Source of the DNA: a virus
Reading direction: 5' to 3' (one strand)
IMG/VR virus record: IMGVR_UViG_3300042566_000237
Coordinates: 1 to 25,516 of that record
DNA length: 25,516 bases
The position numbers were made by a program, and so were the translations under genes. The notes under the pieces are model-generated. The model worked only from the letters and a program-made list of their open reading frames with translations, ran no database searches and was not told where the DNA came from. Each line of letters opens with the position of its first letter. Position 1 is the stretch's first letter. This document shows positions 8,278 through 16,220 of the stretch, piece by piece.

Positions 8278-9366
8278 TCAGGCAGATCGGCGCGAACGAG
8301 AAAGCCCAAGCATTGCTGCTTCCATCATGTTTTTGGGCTCTGCGGTCGCACCAGTTGAACGATGGATGCTTGAAGGAACGGGGGCTGTGGCCCGAGGCTT
8401 CGGTGCCATACGCGAGGTCAGTTCATTGGCCCGGCGGTAGGCTTCCTTGGCGATTTCGACCGCGTGCTGGGGGCTTTGTGGGGCACCCTGCTCACGGACG
8501 ACGGCCCACAGGATGTTCTTCACGGCATCCTGTTTGAGGCCATAGTCGGGGTCTGTCTGACGGACTTGGTTTTCCCAGTTCGACACCGCTCCAGCGATCT
8601 CGTTCTGCATCTCAGTGACCATGGCGCGCTGCTGCGCGCTCTCCACGGCGGCCTGAGTGCGATACGCGTTCGCTTCCGCCATCTGGCGGGCGTAGCGTTC
8701 CTGAGAGAATTGACGAGCGGCGTCGGTGGTCATGTGACCCTGCTGAACCCGCTGCGCGAGGTCTTGGGGTAGCCTGACACCGAGAGCTTCCTCGGCAACC
8801 TGAACGTAGGGCTTCACACCCGCATAGAAGGTCTGCCAATCACCACGACGCAGGGCCGCGCCAAGGTCGAGAAGAACGGCAAAGTCTTCCTTTTGGATGT
8901 CGTTCTGCTGGAGGTATTCGCGCACCCCCCTCCCCATGTCAGCCTCGCCACGAAGGGTTTGGACTTCCATCTGGAGTTCTTTGCGCTGATCCAGCAGCTT
9001 CCCGATGCGCTTGCGCGTGCGGGACGTGTACCTGCTCAACTCTTCCGGTGTGGGATCGTCGGGTAGGTCTTCCTGCCCATCCTGTCCGTCAGCCGTTTCC
9101 GGCTTTGGCTGTTCCGAAGTGAGCGGGTCTTCGGTTCCGGGGAGCTTGAGCTTGTCGGCGTCGTCAGGTGGTTTGACCACCTTCATTACCGCTTCAAGCA
9201 GGCTCTCCTTGGTTTCGCTCTCGGGTGCGCCCGACGCTGGCGCGGATGACGCGTCGTTTGTGGGGGTAGTGTCCGGGGTTTCCGGTGAAGCGACTGCCGC
9301 CTCGGTAGCCGGGGCTACCGGGGAGATTGTTTCGCTGACAGACGGCGAACTGTCGTTAAGGTCCAT
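8278..9366 (-). CDS. Scaffolding protein (362 aa)
   Basis: I chose the ATG at 9366 (MDLNDSSPSVSETIS) because GGAGG lies 4 bases upstream and the upstream extension falls in repeat-rich intergenic DNA. Residues 1-110 are acidic, Ser/Thr/Pro/Ala-rich and disordered. Residues about 110-160 form a basic coiled coil (YTSRTRKRIGKLLDQRKELQ). Further helices rich in Gln/Ala/Arg follow (YARQMAEANAYRTQAAVES), and the C-terminus is basic (SSIHRSTGATAEPKNM and LGLSRSRRSA). An acidic disordered N-terminus, coiled coils and a basic C-terminal helix, located between portal and capsid, are the hallmarks of a phage scaffold. The basic C-terminus would contact the capsid shell. Confidence 0.87.
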   Translation of the reverse strand: MDLNDSSPSVSETISPVAPATEAAVASPETPDTTPTNDASSAPASGAPESETKESLLEAVMKVVKPPDDADKLKLPGTEDPLTSEQPKPETADGQDGQEDLPDDPTPEELSRYTSRTRKRIGKLLDQRKELQMEVQTLRGEADMGRGVREYLQQNDIQKEDFAVLLDLGAALRRGDWQTFYAGVKPYVQVAEEALGVRLPQDLAQRVQQGHMTTDAARQFSQERYARQMAEANAYRTQAAVESAQQRAMVTEMQNEIAGAVSNWENQVRQTDPDYGLKQDAVKNILWAVVREQGAPQSPQHAVEIAKEAYRRANELTSRMAPKPRATAPVPSSIHRSTGATAEPKNMMEAAMLGLSRSRRSA

Positions 9367-9380
9367 AACGCCTCCAACTA

Positions 9381-9397
9381 ACGAACCGTAGGTTCGT
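9381..9397. promoter_or_regulatory. Small inverted repeat just upstream of the scaffold ribosome site
   Basis: ACGAACC-GTA-GGTTCGT is a perfect 7-bp inverted repeat ending a few bases before the scaffold SD. In the mRNA it could form a hairpin next to the ribosome site, or it could be an operator. Confidence 0.5.
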
Positions 9398-9402
9398 GTT
9401 GG

Positions 9403-9486
9403 TTTGTGTCTGACACAAAAGCTGACACGTCGCAACGTGTCAGCTTTTGGTGTCAGGTGTCAGGCGTGTCAGGTTTTTGGTGTCAG
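9403..9486. repeat. Iteron-like array of seven GTGTCAG heptamers between portal and scaffold
   Basis: On the plus strand GTGTCAG occurs at 9437, 9450, 9457, 9466 and 9480. Its complement CTGACAC occurs at 9410 and 9422. This packs seven copies into 77 bp of a 135-bp intergenic region. Spacings between the direct copies are 13, 7, 9 and 14 bases. The two inverted copies form the terminator-like hairpin at 9417-9448, and a further near-perfect palindrome (TTTGTGTC-T-GACACAAA) lies at 9403-9419. Such an array would suit a DNA-binding protein operator, but no binding protein can be named from the window. Confidence 0.85.
9417..9448. terminator. Bidirectional terminator-like hairpin between portal and scaffold
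   Basis: A perfect 13-bp stem (9417-9429 with 9436-9448) surrounds the 6-base loop TCGCAA. The stem has four A at one end and four T at the other, so on either strand a hairpin is followed by TTTT. It would separate the portal message from the scaffold/capsid message, partly or conditionally. The stem contains two inverted copies of the repeated heptamer. Confidence 0.72.
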
Positions 9487-9501
9487 ATTGTCGTCCAGCG
9501 A

Positions 9502-11769
9502 TCAATTCATGGAGCCGCCGGGGGGAGGCGAGCCAGCCAGCATCCCGACCTGATCCGGGGCGGGCGATCCGCCCCGTCCGGGTGTCGCAGGTGCATTCTG
9601 CGCACCAGCCGGGCCAGCCGCTTGACCCGGCCCCATGCCTGACCCCGGAGCCATTGGCCCCCGCATGGCGTTCATGAGGGTGATGCTGGGGATATTCGGC
9701 TTGAAGGCGCTTTGGAGGTCCAGCTTGTCGTCCAGACGGCGCAGGAGTTCCTTGGCGATAAACTCCGGGTCAATGCCCGGAATTTGGAAAAGGAGCGGAG
9801 CCACGCGTTCGATGTTGGCGATCTCCTGCGCCTGATTTGGCCGCCCGGTCGAACCCGCTTCGATCTCCAGCCAGACCTCTTCCGCGATGTCCTGTTTGGA
9901 AAGTTCCGGCCAGACTGCGCCGGGTCCGACAATCTTCTTGGCGGTTTCGGTGCTCACCTCGCGGAGGAGGATTTGACCGCCCGCGCGGGCAAGCTGTGTC
10001 AGGAGGTCGTCAAGGTCATCGATGTTGGAGCCCATCGAAGTCTGGCGCGAGGCTTCCGCGATCTGGCTTTCTGTGGCGGTGCCGTTGGAGGTGCCGCCCA
10101 TGTTCGCTTCCTGTACGCCCGTCGTGCGCTGCACGTCGGAGTACACCTCGTTGACCTCGTACAGGTTCGGGTCGATCCCCGGCCCGGAAAAGGGCTGGAG
10201 AACGCTCTTGATGTCCTGCTGGGGCTGGAGGCCGTTCAGTTCCAGAACGGCGTTGGCCGGATGATTTTGTAGCTTGGCGATGTCACCGTCATCCAACATA
10301 CCAGACGCAACGGCAGTGAAAGGCCGCGCCGCAATGCGGTGCTCCCGCAGCCCTTCGCGGGCGCGGTTGTATTCAAGCTGCATGTCGCGCATCAGGCGAA
10401 CGTCGGACGGCGGGAAGATTTCATCCTCGTGCTCGCACTCGTTGAAGGCGATGGCGAACCATGGATAGAAGCGTTCGATGTAGACCTCGGGGCTGGCGGG
10501 CTCGCGGAGGAAGTCCGGGTATCCGTCGCACACGTGGTAAACGAGCCCGTCACGTCGGGAGTAGATTTCCCAGATGAGGCAGTCGCCCTTCTTGCTCTCA
10601 CGACGGCTGTTCGCGTCGCCCCCGGCCATAATGGCCTGTAGGGACGCCTCACCACTGCCCTTGGGCTTGGTGTAGGCGGTGAAATTCTTCCCAACATCCA
10701 CGCCGTAGATTTCCTGCACCTGATCGGGTGTCAGAATGAACTCTTGGGCTACCCAGTCAGCGCCCAGAAACTCCCTGAGATGGATGCACTTGGGGTCAGG
10801 GATGATGCTGGTCGAGCCCGGATAGTCGAAAACCAGACCTTCACGGGAAACAAACTCCACCTGCGTCGAAAGGTCTTTCACAAGGAGACGAAGCTGTTCG
10901 GCCTCGGCGCTGAACTGATCGAACTCGCCGTCAGCCATGTCAGCCGAAAGCCGCTCCAGTGTGGAGAGCTTTTCGCTGGCGTCAGCAATGCGCGCTTCGA
11001 TCTCCGGGCGCTTCTCCATGACGCGCTGGAAGCCCAGCTTCACATAACCCACGCCCGTCGTGATGACACGCCGCACCATCAGCTTCATCATCTGCTTGAA
11101 CGGGTGTGTTTGCTCGGAGATGTTGTAGGAATAGAGCAGTTCCAGCGTTTTGCCGACAGCATCCATCTGCTTGTTGTAGGCGAAGACGTTATTCATGTCT
11201 TCGATGACCGCCGACGCTTGCTGCGCCGCAGCCATGACCTCCGGTGTCATGGGCATACCCATGCCGCCCGCGCCGGGCATCCACATACCCATGCCGCCCG
11301 CGCCGGGCACCCCCATACCCATGCCGCCCATCGCCATCTGTGCGGCTTCCATCATCTGGTTGATCTGGCCCTGCGTGCCATCCCAGACGGTGTTCATCAG
11401 GCGCTCACGGCGACGCGCAACAGCCTTCGGGTTCTTAGCGTAAAGGAACGCCGTCTTCTGCGCCACCATACGGAGGGCAATGTTGGCCGTGTACCGCTTC
11501 TCGTCAGCGTCAGCCGACCACTGGCGGCCCAGCGCAAAGTCCATGTCTTCGCGCATCCGTCGGAAAGACGGCTCCCAGTGGCTCTTCGCCTGTTTCACGT
11601 CGTCGGCCCACTGGGTCACGAGCGCCTTGCGGGCCTCGTCCACCTCGGGAGTGTCGCGCTGCACCACCTTGCCGTCCGTCGCGGAGGCTGGCGACAACGA
11701 CATCATAGGGGCATCCGCCATGGCGGGGTCCATTCCCGTATCCATGCCAGTGATCGGGTCAATAGGCAT
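9502..11769 (-). CDS. Portal protein (755 aa)
   Basis: The ATG at 11769 (MPIDPITGMD) has GGAGG 6 bases upstream and shares its A with the terminase TGA (TGATG). The ATG at 11775 is too close to the SD. After a Met/Pro-rich lead, residues about 45-120 carry the helical start DEARKALVTQWADDVKQ, the EDMDFALGRQWSADADEKR segment and ALRMVAQKTAFLYAKNP, which are typical of long podovirus portals. Core segments follow: FKQMMKLMVRRVITTGVGY, FDYPGSTSIIPDPKC and WVAQEFILTPDQVQEIYG. Later come the wing/stem helices (DMQLEYNRAREGLREH) and a barrel-like helical C-terminus, then a Gly/Pro/Ala tail. It would form the dodecameric DNA channel contacted by TerL and the tail adaptor. A Met/Gly-rich insertion lies near residues 146-174. 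Confidence 0.9.
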   Translation of the reverse strand: MPIDPITGMDTGMDPAMADAPMMSLSPASATDGKVVQRDTPEVDEARKALVTQWADDVKQAKSHWEPSFRRMREDMDFALGRQWSADADEKRYTANIALRMVAQKTAFLYAKNPKAVARRRERLMNTVWDGTQGQINQMMEAAQMAMGGMGMGVPGAGGMGMWMPGAGGMGMPMTPEVMAAAQQASAVIEDMNNVFAYNKQMDAVGKTLELLYSYNISEQTHPFKQMMKLMVRRVITTGVGYVKLGFQRVMEKRPEIEARIADASEKLSTLERLSADMADGEFDQFSAEAEQLRLLVKDLSTQVEFVSREGLVFDYPGSTSIIPDPKCIHLREFLGADWVAQEFILTPDQVQEIYGVDVGKNFTAYTKPKGSGEASLQAIMAGGDANSRRESKKGDCLIWEIYSRRDGLVYHVCDGYPDFLREPASPEVYIERFYPWFAIAFNECEHEDEIFPPSDVRLMRDMQLEYNRAREGLREHRIAARPFTAVASGMLDDGDIAKLQNHPANAVLELNGLQPQQDIKSVLQPFSGPGIDPNLYEVNEVYSDVQRTTGVQEANMGGTSNGTATESQIAEASRQTSMGSNIDDLDDLLTQLARAGGQILLREVSTETAKKIVGPGAVWPELSKQDIAEEVWLEIEAGSTGRPNQAQEIANIERVAPLLFQIPGIDPEFIAKELLRRLDDKLDLQSAFKPNIPSITLMNAMRGPMAPGSGMGPGQAAGPAGAQNAPATPGRGGSPAPDQVGMLAGSPPPGGSMN
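11254..11328. repeat. 30-bp tandem repeat inside the portal gene
   Basis: Three copies (the third truncated) start at 11254, 11284 and 11314 with a strict 30-base period. They encode repeats of GGMGM with PGAG spacers, near portal residues 146-174. The first two copies are identical over about 26 bases. The insertion lies between two predicted helices and is likely surface-exposed. Confidence 0.9.
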
Positions 11770-13331
11770 CACCATCCTCCGCGTTGACGTGCGAACGAGG
11801 CGTTGCGTTCGCTGCTTTTCGTGTTTTCCTTGATCCAGCCGAGGGTGCCGAAGCGGGGAGCCGACGACTGGGGTTTGATGATCCGGCGCGGGCTCTGTTT
11901 TCCGAGCCCGAGGCCGACATAGGCAAGGGCGTCAACAAAGTCGTCGTGAACGCCAGCCGGGAACTTGAGTATCTGGTCGCGGGCTTCGCCGTACCAACGC
12001 GAGAAGGCCGGGAAGCGCACCTTCCCCATGGCCATGCGGGCTTGGATCGACTGCGCGCGTTGCTGTTTGTCGCCAATGGGGGTGATTTCATCGATGGCGC
12101 AGAAGATGCCTTCTTCGATCATGCGCTTGCGCAGGAAGGGGCCGATGGACTTGGAGATGTGGCCGCGTTCCGCCCACCAGAAGATGGGACGGTACTTGCG
12201 GAGCATTTCGATCCAGACGTTGACAATCTGATCGGTGGTTGTGCGGCCCCAGTAAATATCCGGCATAACCCATATTGTATCATGTTCGTCCACGCCTACC
12301 ACCAACAAACATGATTTGTCACGGTCTTGAGCAGTCGAAACTGCGTGGTCGCTGGCCCCGTAGAAGCGCATCGTTTCGATGGGCGGCATGTCATTCATGC
12401 GGGAGTAGGTCGTAATGTGGTCGGCCCGGAAGAACGTGCCATCTTCGGGCGTCGGGCGGCCCTGATACAGGGCTTGGAAGCCGCGCACGTCAGTCCGGCG
12501 GATGGCTTCAAGATAGCTGACACCGAAGCGTTCCGGCCAGAGCGGTTCGCCCTTCTTGCGGCCCAGCACGTCGTTTTCGCTCGCCAGCGCGGGCAAGTCG
12601 ATGATGCGCCAGTGCTTGGCCTCCTCCTCGGAGTAATAGGGGTTCATAGGGTCAGTGAGACGCCCCACGAGGTCATCCTCGTGCCAGCGTGTCATGATAA
12701 TGATGATGGCACCGTCTTCGGTCATCAAGCGCGTGGAGAGCACCTGCGTGTACCAGTTCCAAAGCTGCTCGCGGATCGTCGGGCTGTCAGCCTCTTTGCG
12801 GTCCTTGAGCGGGTCGTCCACCAAGATTACTCTGGCACCGCGACCTGTCAGCGAGCCGCCGCGACCGACGAAAAACAGGGTCGCGCCCTTTTCGAGTTCC
12901 ACGCGGTCCACCGACGCGGCCCCCGGCTTGAGGGCCGCGTCAGGGAACACCTGCTGGTAGAGCGGGCTCTGGAGGATGTCGCGCACGTTCCGACCGAAAT
13001 CCCACGAGAGGGTTTCGTTGTAGGTCGTGAGGATCATATTTTCGGTAGGGTTCCGGCCCACGAACCAAGCCGGGAACAGGCGCGAGGCCAGTTCGGACTT
13101 GCCGTGGCGGGGCGGGCACGAAATGATGAGCCGCTTGATCTTACCCTTGTCCACCTCCTCCAGAGCCGCCGCGATCACCTTGTGGTGCTTGACGGGCAGG
13201 TAGAGGCTCTTGTCCACGTCGTCGGGATCGTCGGCGGTGGGCCTGACGTAGCGGGCAAAGCGGATCATGTCCTCGCGGCTTTCGAGGATGGCCTTGCGGC
13301 GCTTCAAGAGGGACAGGCGACGGTCGCTCAA
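11769..13331 (-). CDS. terL: Terminase large subunit, packaging ATPase and nuclease (520 aa)
   Basis: Walker A is CPPRHGKS (residues 72-79), Walker B is VILVDDP (168-174), and the coupling-type motif MTRWHEDDL lies near 213-221. The C-terminal RNase H-like nuclease shows its acidic residues at ASDHAVS (D328), WWAERG (E388) and VHDDFVDALA (D463/D464, D467). The length is normal. The start is a TTG at 13331 that overlaps the preceding TGA (TTGA), with AGGAG 8 bases upstream. The next ATG is at 13268 and would remove a conserved-looking helix. The enzyme docks on the portal, translocates DNA into the procapsid and cuts concatemers. The expected small-subunit partner is not adjacent but about 12 kb upstream in the reading direction. 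Confidence 0.96.
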   Translation of the reverse strand: MSDRRLSLLKRRKAILESREDMIRFARYVRPTADDPDDVDKSLYLPVKHHKVIAAALEEVDKGKIKRLIISCPPRHGKSELASRLFPAWFVGRNPTENMILTTYNETLSWDFGRNVRDILQSPLYQQVFPDAALKPGAASVDRVELEKGATLFFVGRGGSLTGRGARVILVDDPLKDRKEADSPTIREQLWNWYTQVLSTRLMTEDGAIIIIMTRWHEDDLVGRLTDPMNPYYSEEEAKHWRIIDLPALASENDVLGRKKGEPLWPERFGVSYLEAIRRTDVRGFQALYQGRPTPEDGTFFRADHITTYSRMNDMPPIETMRFYGASDHAVSTAQDRDKSCLLVVGVDEHDTIWVMPDIYWGRTTTDQIVNVWIEMLRKYRPIFWWAERGHISKSIGPFLRKRMIEEGIFCAIDEITPIGDKQQRAQSIQARMAMGKVRFPAFSRWYGEARDQILKFPAGVHDDFVDALAYVGLGLGKQSPRRIIKPQSSAPRFGTLGWIKENTKSSERNASFARQRGGW

Positions 13332-14749
13332 AGTTGGGGCTCCTGTTCGTCACGCTCGAAAAGACCAGAGAACCAGCCGGGGGCGACGTTGCCCGCCAGC
13401 GTGTCAGCCGCATCTGCCTTGCGCGGATCGAATTTGGCGTTCACCGACCGAATAGCGGGCGCATATGGCATTGCGATGGTTTTGCCGTTTTTCCAGTGCG
13501 CAGTTTCATCCGCCACACGTGAACCCGTGAACCCAAGCCCAAGTTGCCCGGTCTGGAAGAAGCTGGGTGCGCCGCCTTGGCCGCCAACGCTCTTCACAGC
13601 GCCATGTTCGTAGAGGCCATAGCCGGGAACGCCCGGCTGGGTCTTGCCACCCGGCACGGGAATGAAATCATCCGGCCCAAGCATCCCGCCACCCATTTCG
13701 GGGGCGTAGTACATGCGCGCGATGTGCTTGGCGAGGCTTTCGTCTGTCTGTTCGATCTGCGACTTGATCCAATGGCGGTCTTGCGGTTGCGCCGCAGCAA
13801 GGCGCGCCTCGACGGCCTCTTCCCGGTAAGGCCCGTTGCGGATGCCCGCCATGAGGTCTTGGATCGACTGGGGTGTGGCAAACGCATCCGGGGCGCTGCT
13901 GGCAAACTTGAGGGTGTCAGGCAGTGCGGCGAGGGCTTCCTCGGGAATTGCGTGCTCGCCCATGATCGGTGCGCGCAGGAGAAACGGGAAGACATACGCG
14001 CCGTCGCCGCCACCTGCACCCACCGCTGCGCCGGAACGGACAATGCTCGACGGCATGTCGCCAAAATATACCGCGCCGCGTCCGGCGCGGTTCGGGTCGG
14101 GTGTCAGGAACGGAACGGAACCATCCTTGAGGGGTTTCTCGCCCGCCCGATAACCTGACACGTGGAACATCGGCGTGTCATACCCAAGCTCAGCAGCGCG
14201 CTCCACGACGCCCATGGCGTTTTTCGATGGTGGCAACGAGAGCTTTGTGAGGGCGTTGTCGGCCTTGTCCAAAGCGCCTTCGCCGCCGAGTTTGTAGCCC
14301 ATGGGAGCGCGCTTGCGCATGGCCTCGACGTGCTGGGCCAAATACTCCGCAGCCGTAGGGTCCATGTTAAGGAGTTCGCTCGGTCGGGACTTGATGATCG
14401 GACCCGCACCCAGCACTGTCTCTCCAACCGCAGCGCGCACCGGGGCCGCAACGCCGCCCATGGCATTGCCGAACAGGTCCATGAGGCTCGCAAGCTGCGG
14501 CCTGTCCACCCATTCGATTGGCTGGCCGTCAGGCGTGAACCATTGGCCGCTGTCGTCCACGGTTTCGCCCTGCTGGGGTGAGTACGCGTATCCGTCCATA
14601 AGACCCGGACGGAGCCGCTGATTTGGTCCGAGGAACGTCTCTGGAGCCAATTCATACTGGCCGAACGTCTTTGCAAAATCGAAGGCGTTCGACAGAATGT
14701 CAGGAAGGCCGCCACTACCAGACGGGGGATTGGGGCGCGGTGCTGGCAT
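13328..14749 (-). CDS. Putative ADP-ribosyltransferase-like phage protein (473 aa)
   Basis: The ATG at 14749 directly follows the holin stop, and the 3' end overlaps the terminase start. The N-terminal 120 residues are Pro/Gly-rich (YSPQQGETVDDSGQWF) with a hydrophobic/Ala segment ending in a GAGP turn. The region 184-262 resembles the ART core seen in phage polyvalent proteins: AAELGYDTPMFHVSG (H196 at the place of the usual YHGT histidine), AVYFGDMPSSIV (Y228) and AYVFPFLLRAPI. Near the C-terminus, AIRSVNAKFDPRKADAADTL closely matches the RSrfAaFDP-type end of those domains. The third catalytic residue cannot be placed by eye, and the intervening 265-425 is longer than usual. It could modify host or phage proteins, or be a virion protein with a degenerate fold. 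Coding status is firm; function is tentative. Confidence 0.6.
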   Translation of the reverse strand: MPAPRPNPPSGSGGLPDILSNAFDFAKTFGQYELAPETFLGPNQRLRPGLMDGYAYSPQQGETVDDSGQWFTPDGQPIEWVDRPQLASLMDLFGNAMGGVAAPVRAAVGETVLGAGPIIKSRPSELLNMDPTAAEYLAQHVEAMRKRAPMGYKLGGEGALDKADNALTKLSLPPSKNAMGVVERAAELGYDTPMFHVSGYRAGEKPLKDGSVPFLTPDPNRAGRGAVYFGDMPSSIVRSGAAVGAGGGDGAYVFPFLLRAPIMGEHAIPEEALAALPDTLKFASSAPDAFATPQSIQDLMAGIRNGPYREEAVEARLAAAQPQDRHWIKSQIEQTDESLAKHIARMYYAPEMGGGMLGPDDFIPVPGGKTQPGVPGYGLYEHGAVKSVGGQGGAPSFFQTGQLGLGFTGSRVADETAHWKNGKTIAMPYAPAIRSVNAKFDPRKADAADTLAGNVAPGWFSGLFERDEQEPQL

Positions 14750-14980
14750 CTATTTCTCCATCTTTCCCCTGCCCGCGAAGGCCAAGGCCGCCGCCAAGGC
14801 CGCCGCCATGATTTCACTGACCTTGCCGTCGGCGGCGACGCACTTGCTGCCGCTCTGGATAAGGTCAGAAGCAAACATGAGACAGCCGCCCGTGATTGCC
14901 AGCCCTACGAGAAGCTGCGACACGATAACAGCCGCAACGAGGATGAAGGCCGCCTTCTCCAGATTGAAGCCGCTATTCAT
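14750..14980 (-). CDS. Putative holin (76 aa, two hydrophobic segments)
   Basis: The ATG at 14980 has GGAG 6 bases upstream and lies 13 bases after the endolysin stop. A long hydrophobic stretch covers about residues 10-37 (AAFILVAAVIVSQLLVGLA). A short polar loop follows (SGSKCVAADGKVSE), then a second Ala-rich hydrophobic helix (57-70) and a charged end (RGKMEK). Small size, membrane segments, charged tail and position next to the GH19 endolysin fit a holin that opens the inner membrane. No sequence motif proves it; another small membrane protein of the lysis cassette is possible. The second helix is encoded by a 12-bp tandem duplication. Confidence 0.6.
   Translation of the reverse strand: MNSGFNLEKAAFILVAAVIVSQLLVGLAITGGCLMFASDLIQSGSKCVAADGKVSEIMAAALAAALAFAGRGKMEK
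14781..14806. repeat. 12-bp tandem duplication in the holin gene
   Basis: GCCAAGGCCGCC occurs twice in direct succession (14781-14792, 14793-14804) and encodes the Ala/Leu repeat of the second hydrophobic helix. Confidence 0.75.
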
Positions 14981-14993
14981 GTCGCTCTCCGTT

Positions 14994-15692
14994 TCACGCG
15001 CTGTTCTTGTTGATGAGTGCGTCGGCCAGCTTATTGACCTCGGCCATATAGGCTCGAAACTCGGCAACCGGGATCGCTGGCTCCTCCGGCTCGGTCGGCG
15101 CGGGCTGTTCGGGTTCGGGTGTCGGCGCGGGGGCTTCGGCGGTGTAGGCCGCTTGGAACGCCTCCAAGAACTTCCGGTGATACCCGGCAATCGTCTCGGC
15201 GCGGTCGGTGCCGTTGATGATGCGGCGGGCGTTCACCGGATCATCCAGCGCATCCGTGAAGTATGACGAGAGACGCTTCGACGTGAAGTCGCCGTCGCGC
15301 ATACCCGAATACATGACCTCGGCCGCGATGGCGGGCTCAAGCGCACGCTCCTTGTTCGCACCCAGCATGTCGATGCCGAGCTTCTGGCCCATCTTGCGGT
15401 AGTTGTCCTCCCACGTAAGCTGCACATAGCCCCGCCCGTAGTAGGGATAATACGGCTTGCTCTGGAGGTAGCTCTGCCCGCCGTACTCGGAGATCGGCTG
15501 CATTGTGTAGGCCGTCTCATGGTAGGCCGTGGCGAAGCAATAGCTGATCCAACGAAGGTCGGGCCAGTTCCTTTCGTACTTCGCCTCGTAGGCGTCGAGC
15601 ATGTAGTTCATGCCGTCCACCTGTTTCTGCGAGAGCGAGCCGCTGAAGAGGCTCGACCGGACCTTGCCGAAGAATGTTTCGCGGTTAATCAT
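14994..15692 (-). CDS. Endolysin, glycoside hydrolase family 19-like (232 aa)
   Basis: The ATG at 15692 (MINRETFFGK) lies one base after the previous stop; the longer upstream frame is arginine-rich shadow sequence. The GH19 (chitinase/lysozyme superfamily) signature is clear: FATAYHETAYTMQP with the catalytic glutamate E59, ISEYGG, the substrate-cleft motif YYGRGYVQLTWEDNYRKMG (84-102), and the late RRIINGTDRAETIAGYHRKF segment. Residues about 185-208 are a Pro/Glu/Thr-rich linker followed by a short helix. It would cleave peptidoglycan at lysis. No signal peptide or membrane anchor is visible, so export should depend on a holin such as the adjacent gene. Confidence 0.92.
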   Translation of the reverse strand: MINRETFFGKVRSSLFSGSLSQKQVDGMNYMLDAYEAKYERNWPDLRWISYCFATAYHETAYTMQPISEYGGQSYLQSKPYYPYYGRGYVQLTWEDNYRKMGQKLGIDMLGANKERALEPAIAAEVMYSGMRDGDFTSKRLSSYFTDALDDPVNARRIINGTDRAETIAGYHRKFLEAFQAAYTAEAPAPTPEPEQPAPTEPEEPAIPVAEFRAYMAEVNKLADALINKNSA

Positions 15693-15693
15693 G

Positions 15694-16212
15694 TCACTTT
15701 CTCTTCTTGCGGGTTGTGGTCTTCTTCTGCGTCGTCGTCGTGGCCCGCGCCGTGACCCCGACCACAAGCGTACCGCTCTGCATTGCGAGGGTCAGGCTTG
15801 TCAGTTCTTCTGCCGTCGTAACAGCGTCGATCTGACTTTGAATGGCCGCATACTTGTCACGAATGAGCTGGCGGGCTGCTTCCGCGTCCGTTGCGCTGGT
15901 GCCGGGGATTTGCCTTGCGATCACATCGTCGTAGGGCTTGAACTCCTCCGACCGAAGACGGCGGCGAATGTCATGCGCGATAATCTTCGCCTTTTCGAGA
16001 TCAACGCCCACGCGGCCCTTTTGCTTGACCCACGCATTACGGAAGGTGCGGTCGGTCGGGATGACCGACACGTCCACGATCTCGGCGTCAAGCGCCTCCT
16101 TCGGTACGTCTTTCTTTATGATCTGTTCAAGGGTGAGGCCGCAATCCACGTAAGGGACGAGGATCACCGCCCGACCATTTGAACCTGAAAAGATTACTCG
16201 ACTGTTTTCCAT
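15694..16212 (-). CDS. Conserved phage protein of unknown function (172 aa)
   Basis: Two starts are possible: a GTG at 16224 overlapping the fibre stop (GTGA) and the ATG at 16212 (MENSRVIFSG). I prefer the ATG because GAGG lies 6 bases upstream. The sequence follows a pattern common in small proteins near phage tail fibre genes: a beta start (RVIFSGSNGRAVILVPYVD), LEQIIKKDVP, then IVDVSVIPTDRTFRNAWVKQ, followed by a helix with lysines (DLEKAKIIAHDIRRR). The C-terminus is a low-complexity Thr/Lys tail (TTTTQKKTTTRKKRK) suggestive of nucleic-acid or charged-surface contact. Position between fibre and endolysin suggests a fibre accessory, but no role is established. Confidence 0.78.
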   Translation of the reverse strand: MENSRVIFSGSNGRAVILVPYVDCGLTLEQIIKKDVPKEALDAEIVDVSVIPTDRTFRNAWVKQKGRVGVDLEKAKIIAHDIRRRLRSEEFKPYDDVIARQIPGTSATDAEAARQLIRDKYAAIQSQIDAVTTAEELTSLTLAMQSGTLVVGVTARATTTTQKKTTTRKKRK

Positions 16213-16220
16213 GTCTGTCC

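Noticed and set aside
11254-11328. Regular repeats that could suggest a CRISPR array
   Set aside because: The repeats are contiguous, have no unique spacers and are in frame inside the portal gene.
12327-13613. Plus-strand frame of 428 codons
   Set aside because: It lies antisense to the terminase, whose motifs are unmistakable, and has shadow-like composition.
14750-16212. Search for an Rz/spanin gene in the lysis cassette
   Set aside because: No frame with a membrane anchor plus periplasmic helix or a lipobox was seen beside the endolysin; it may lie outside the window.
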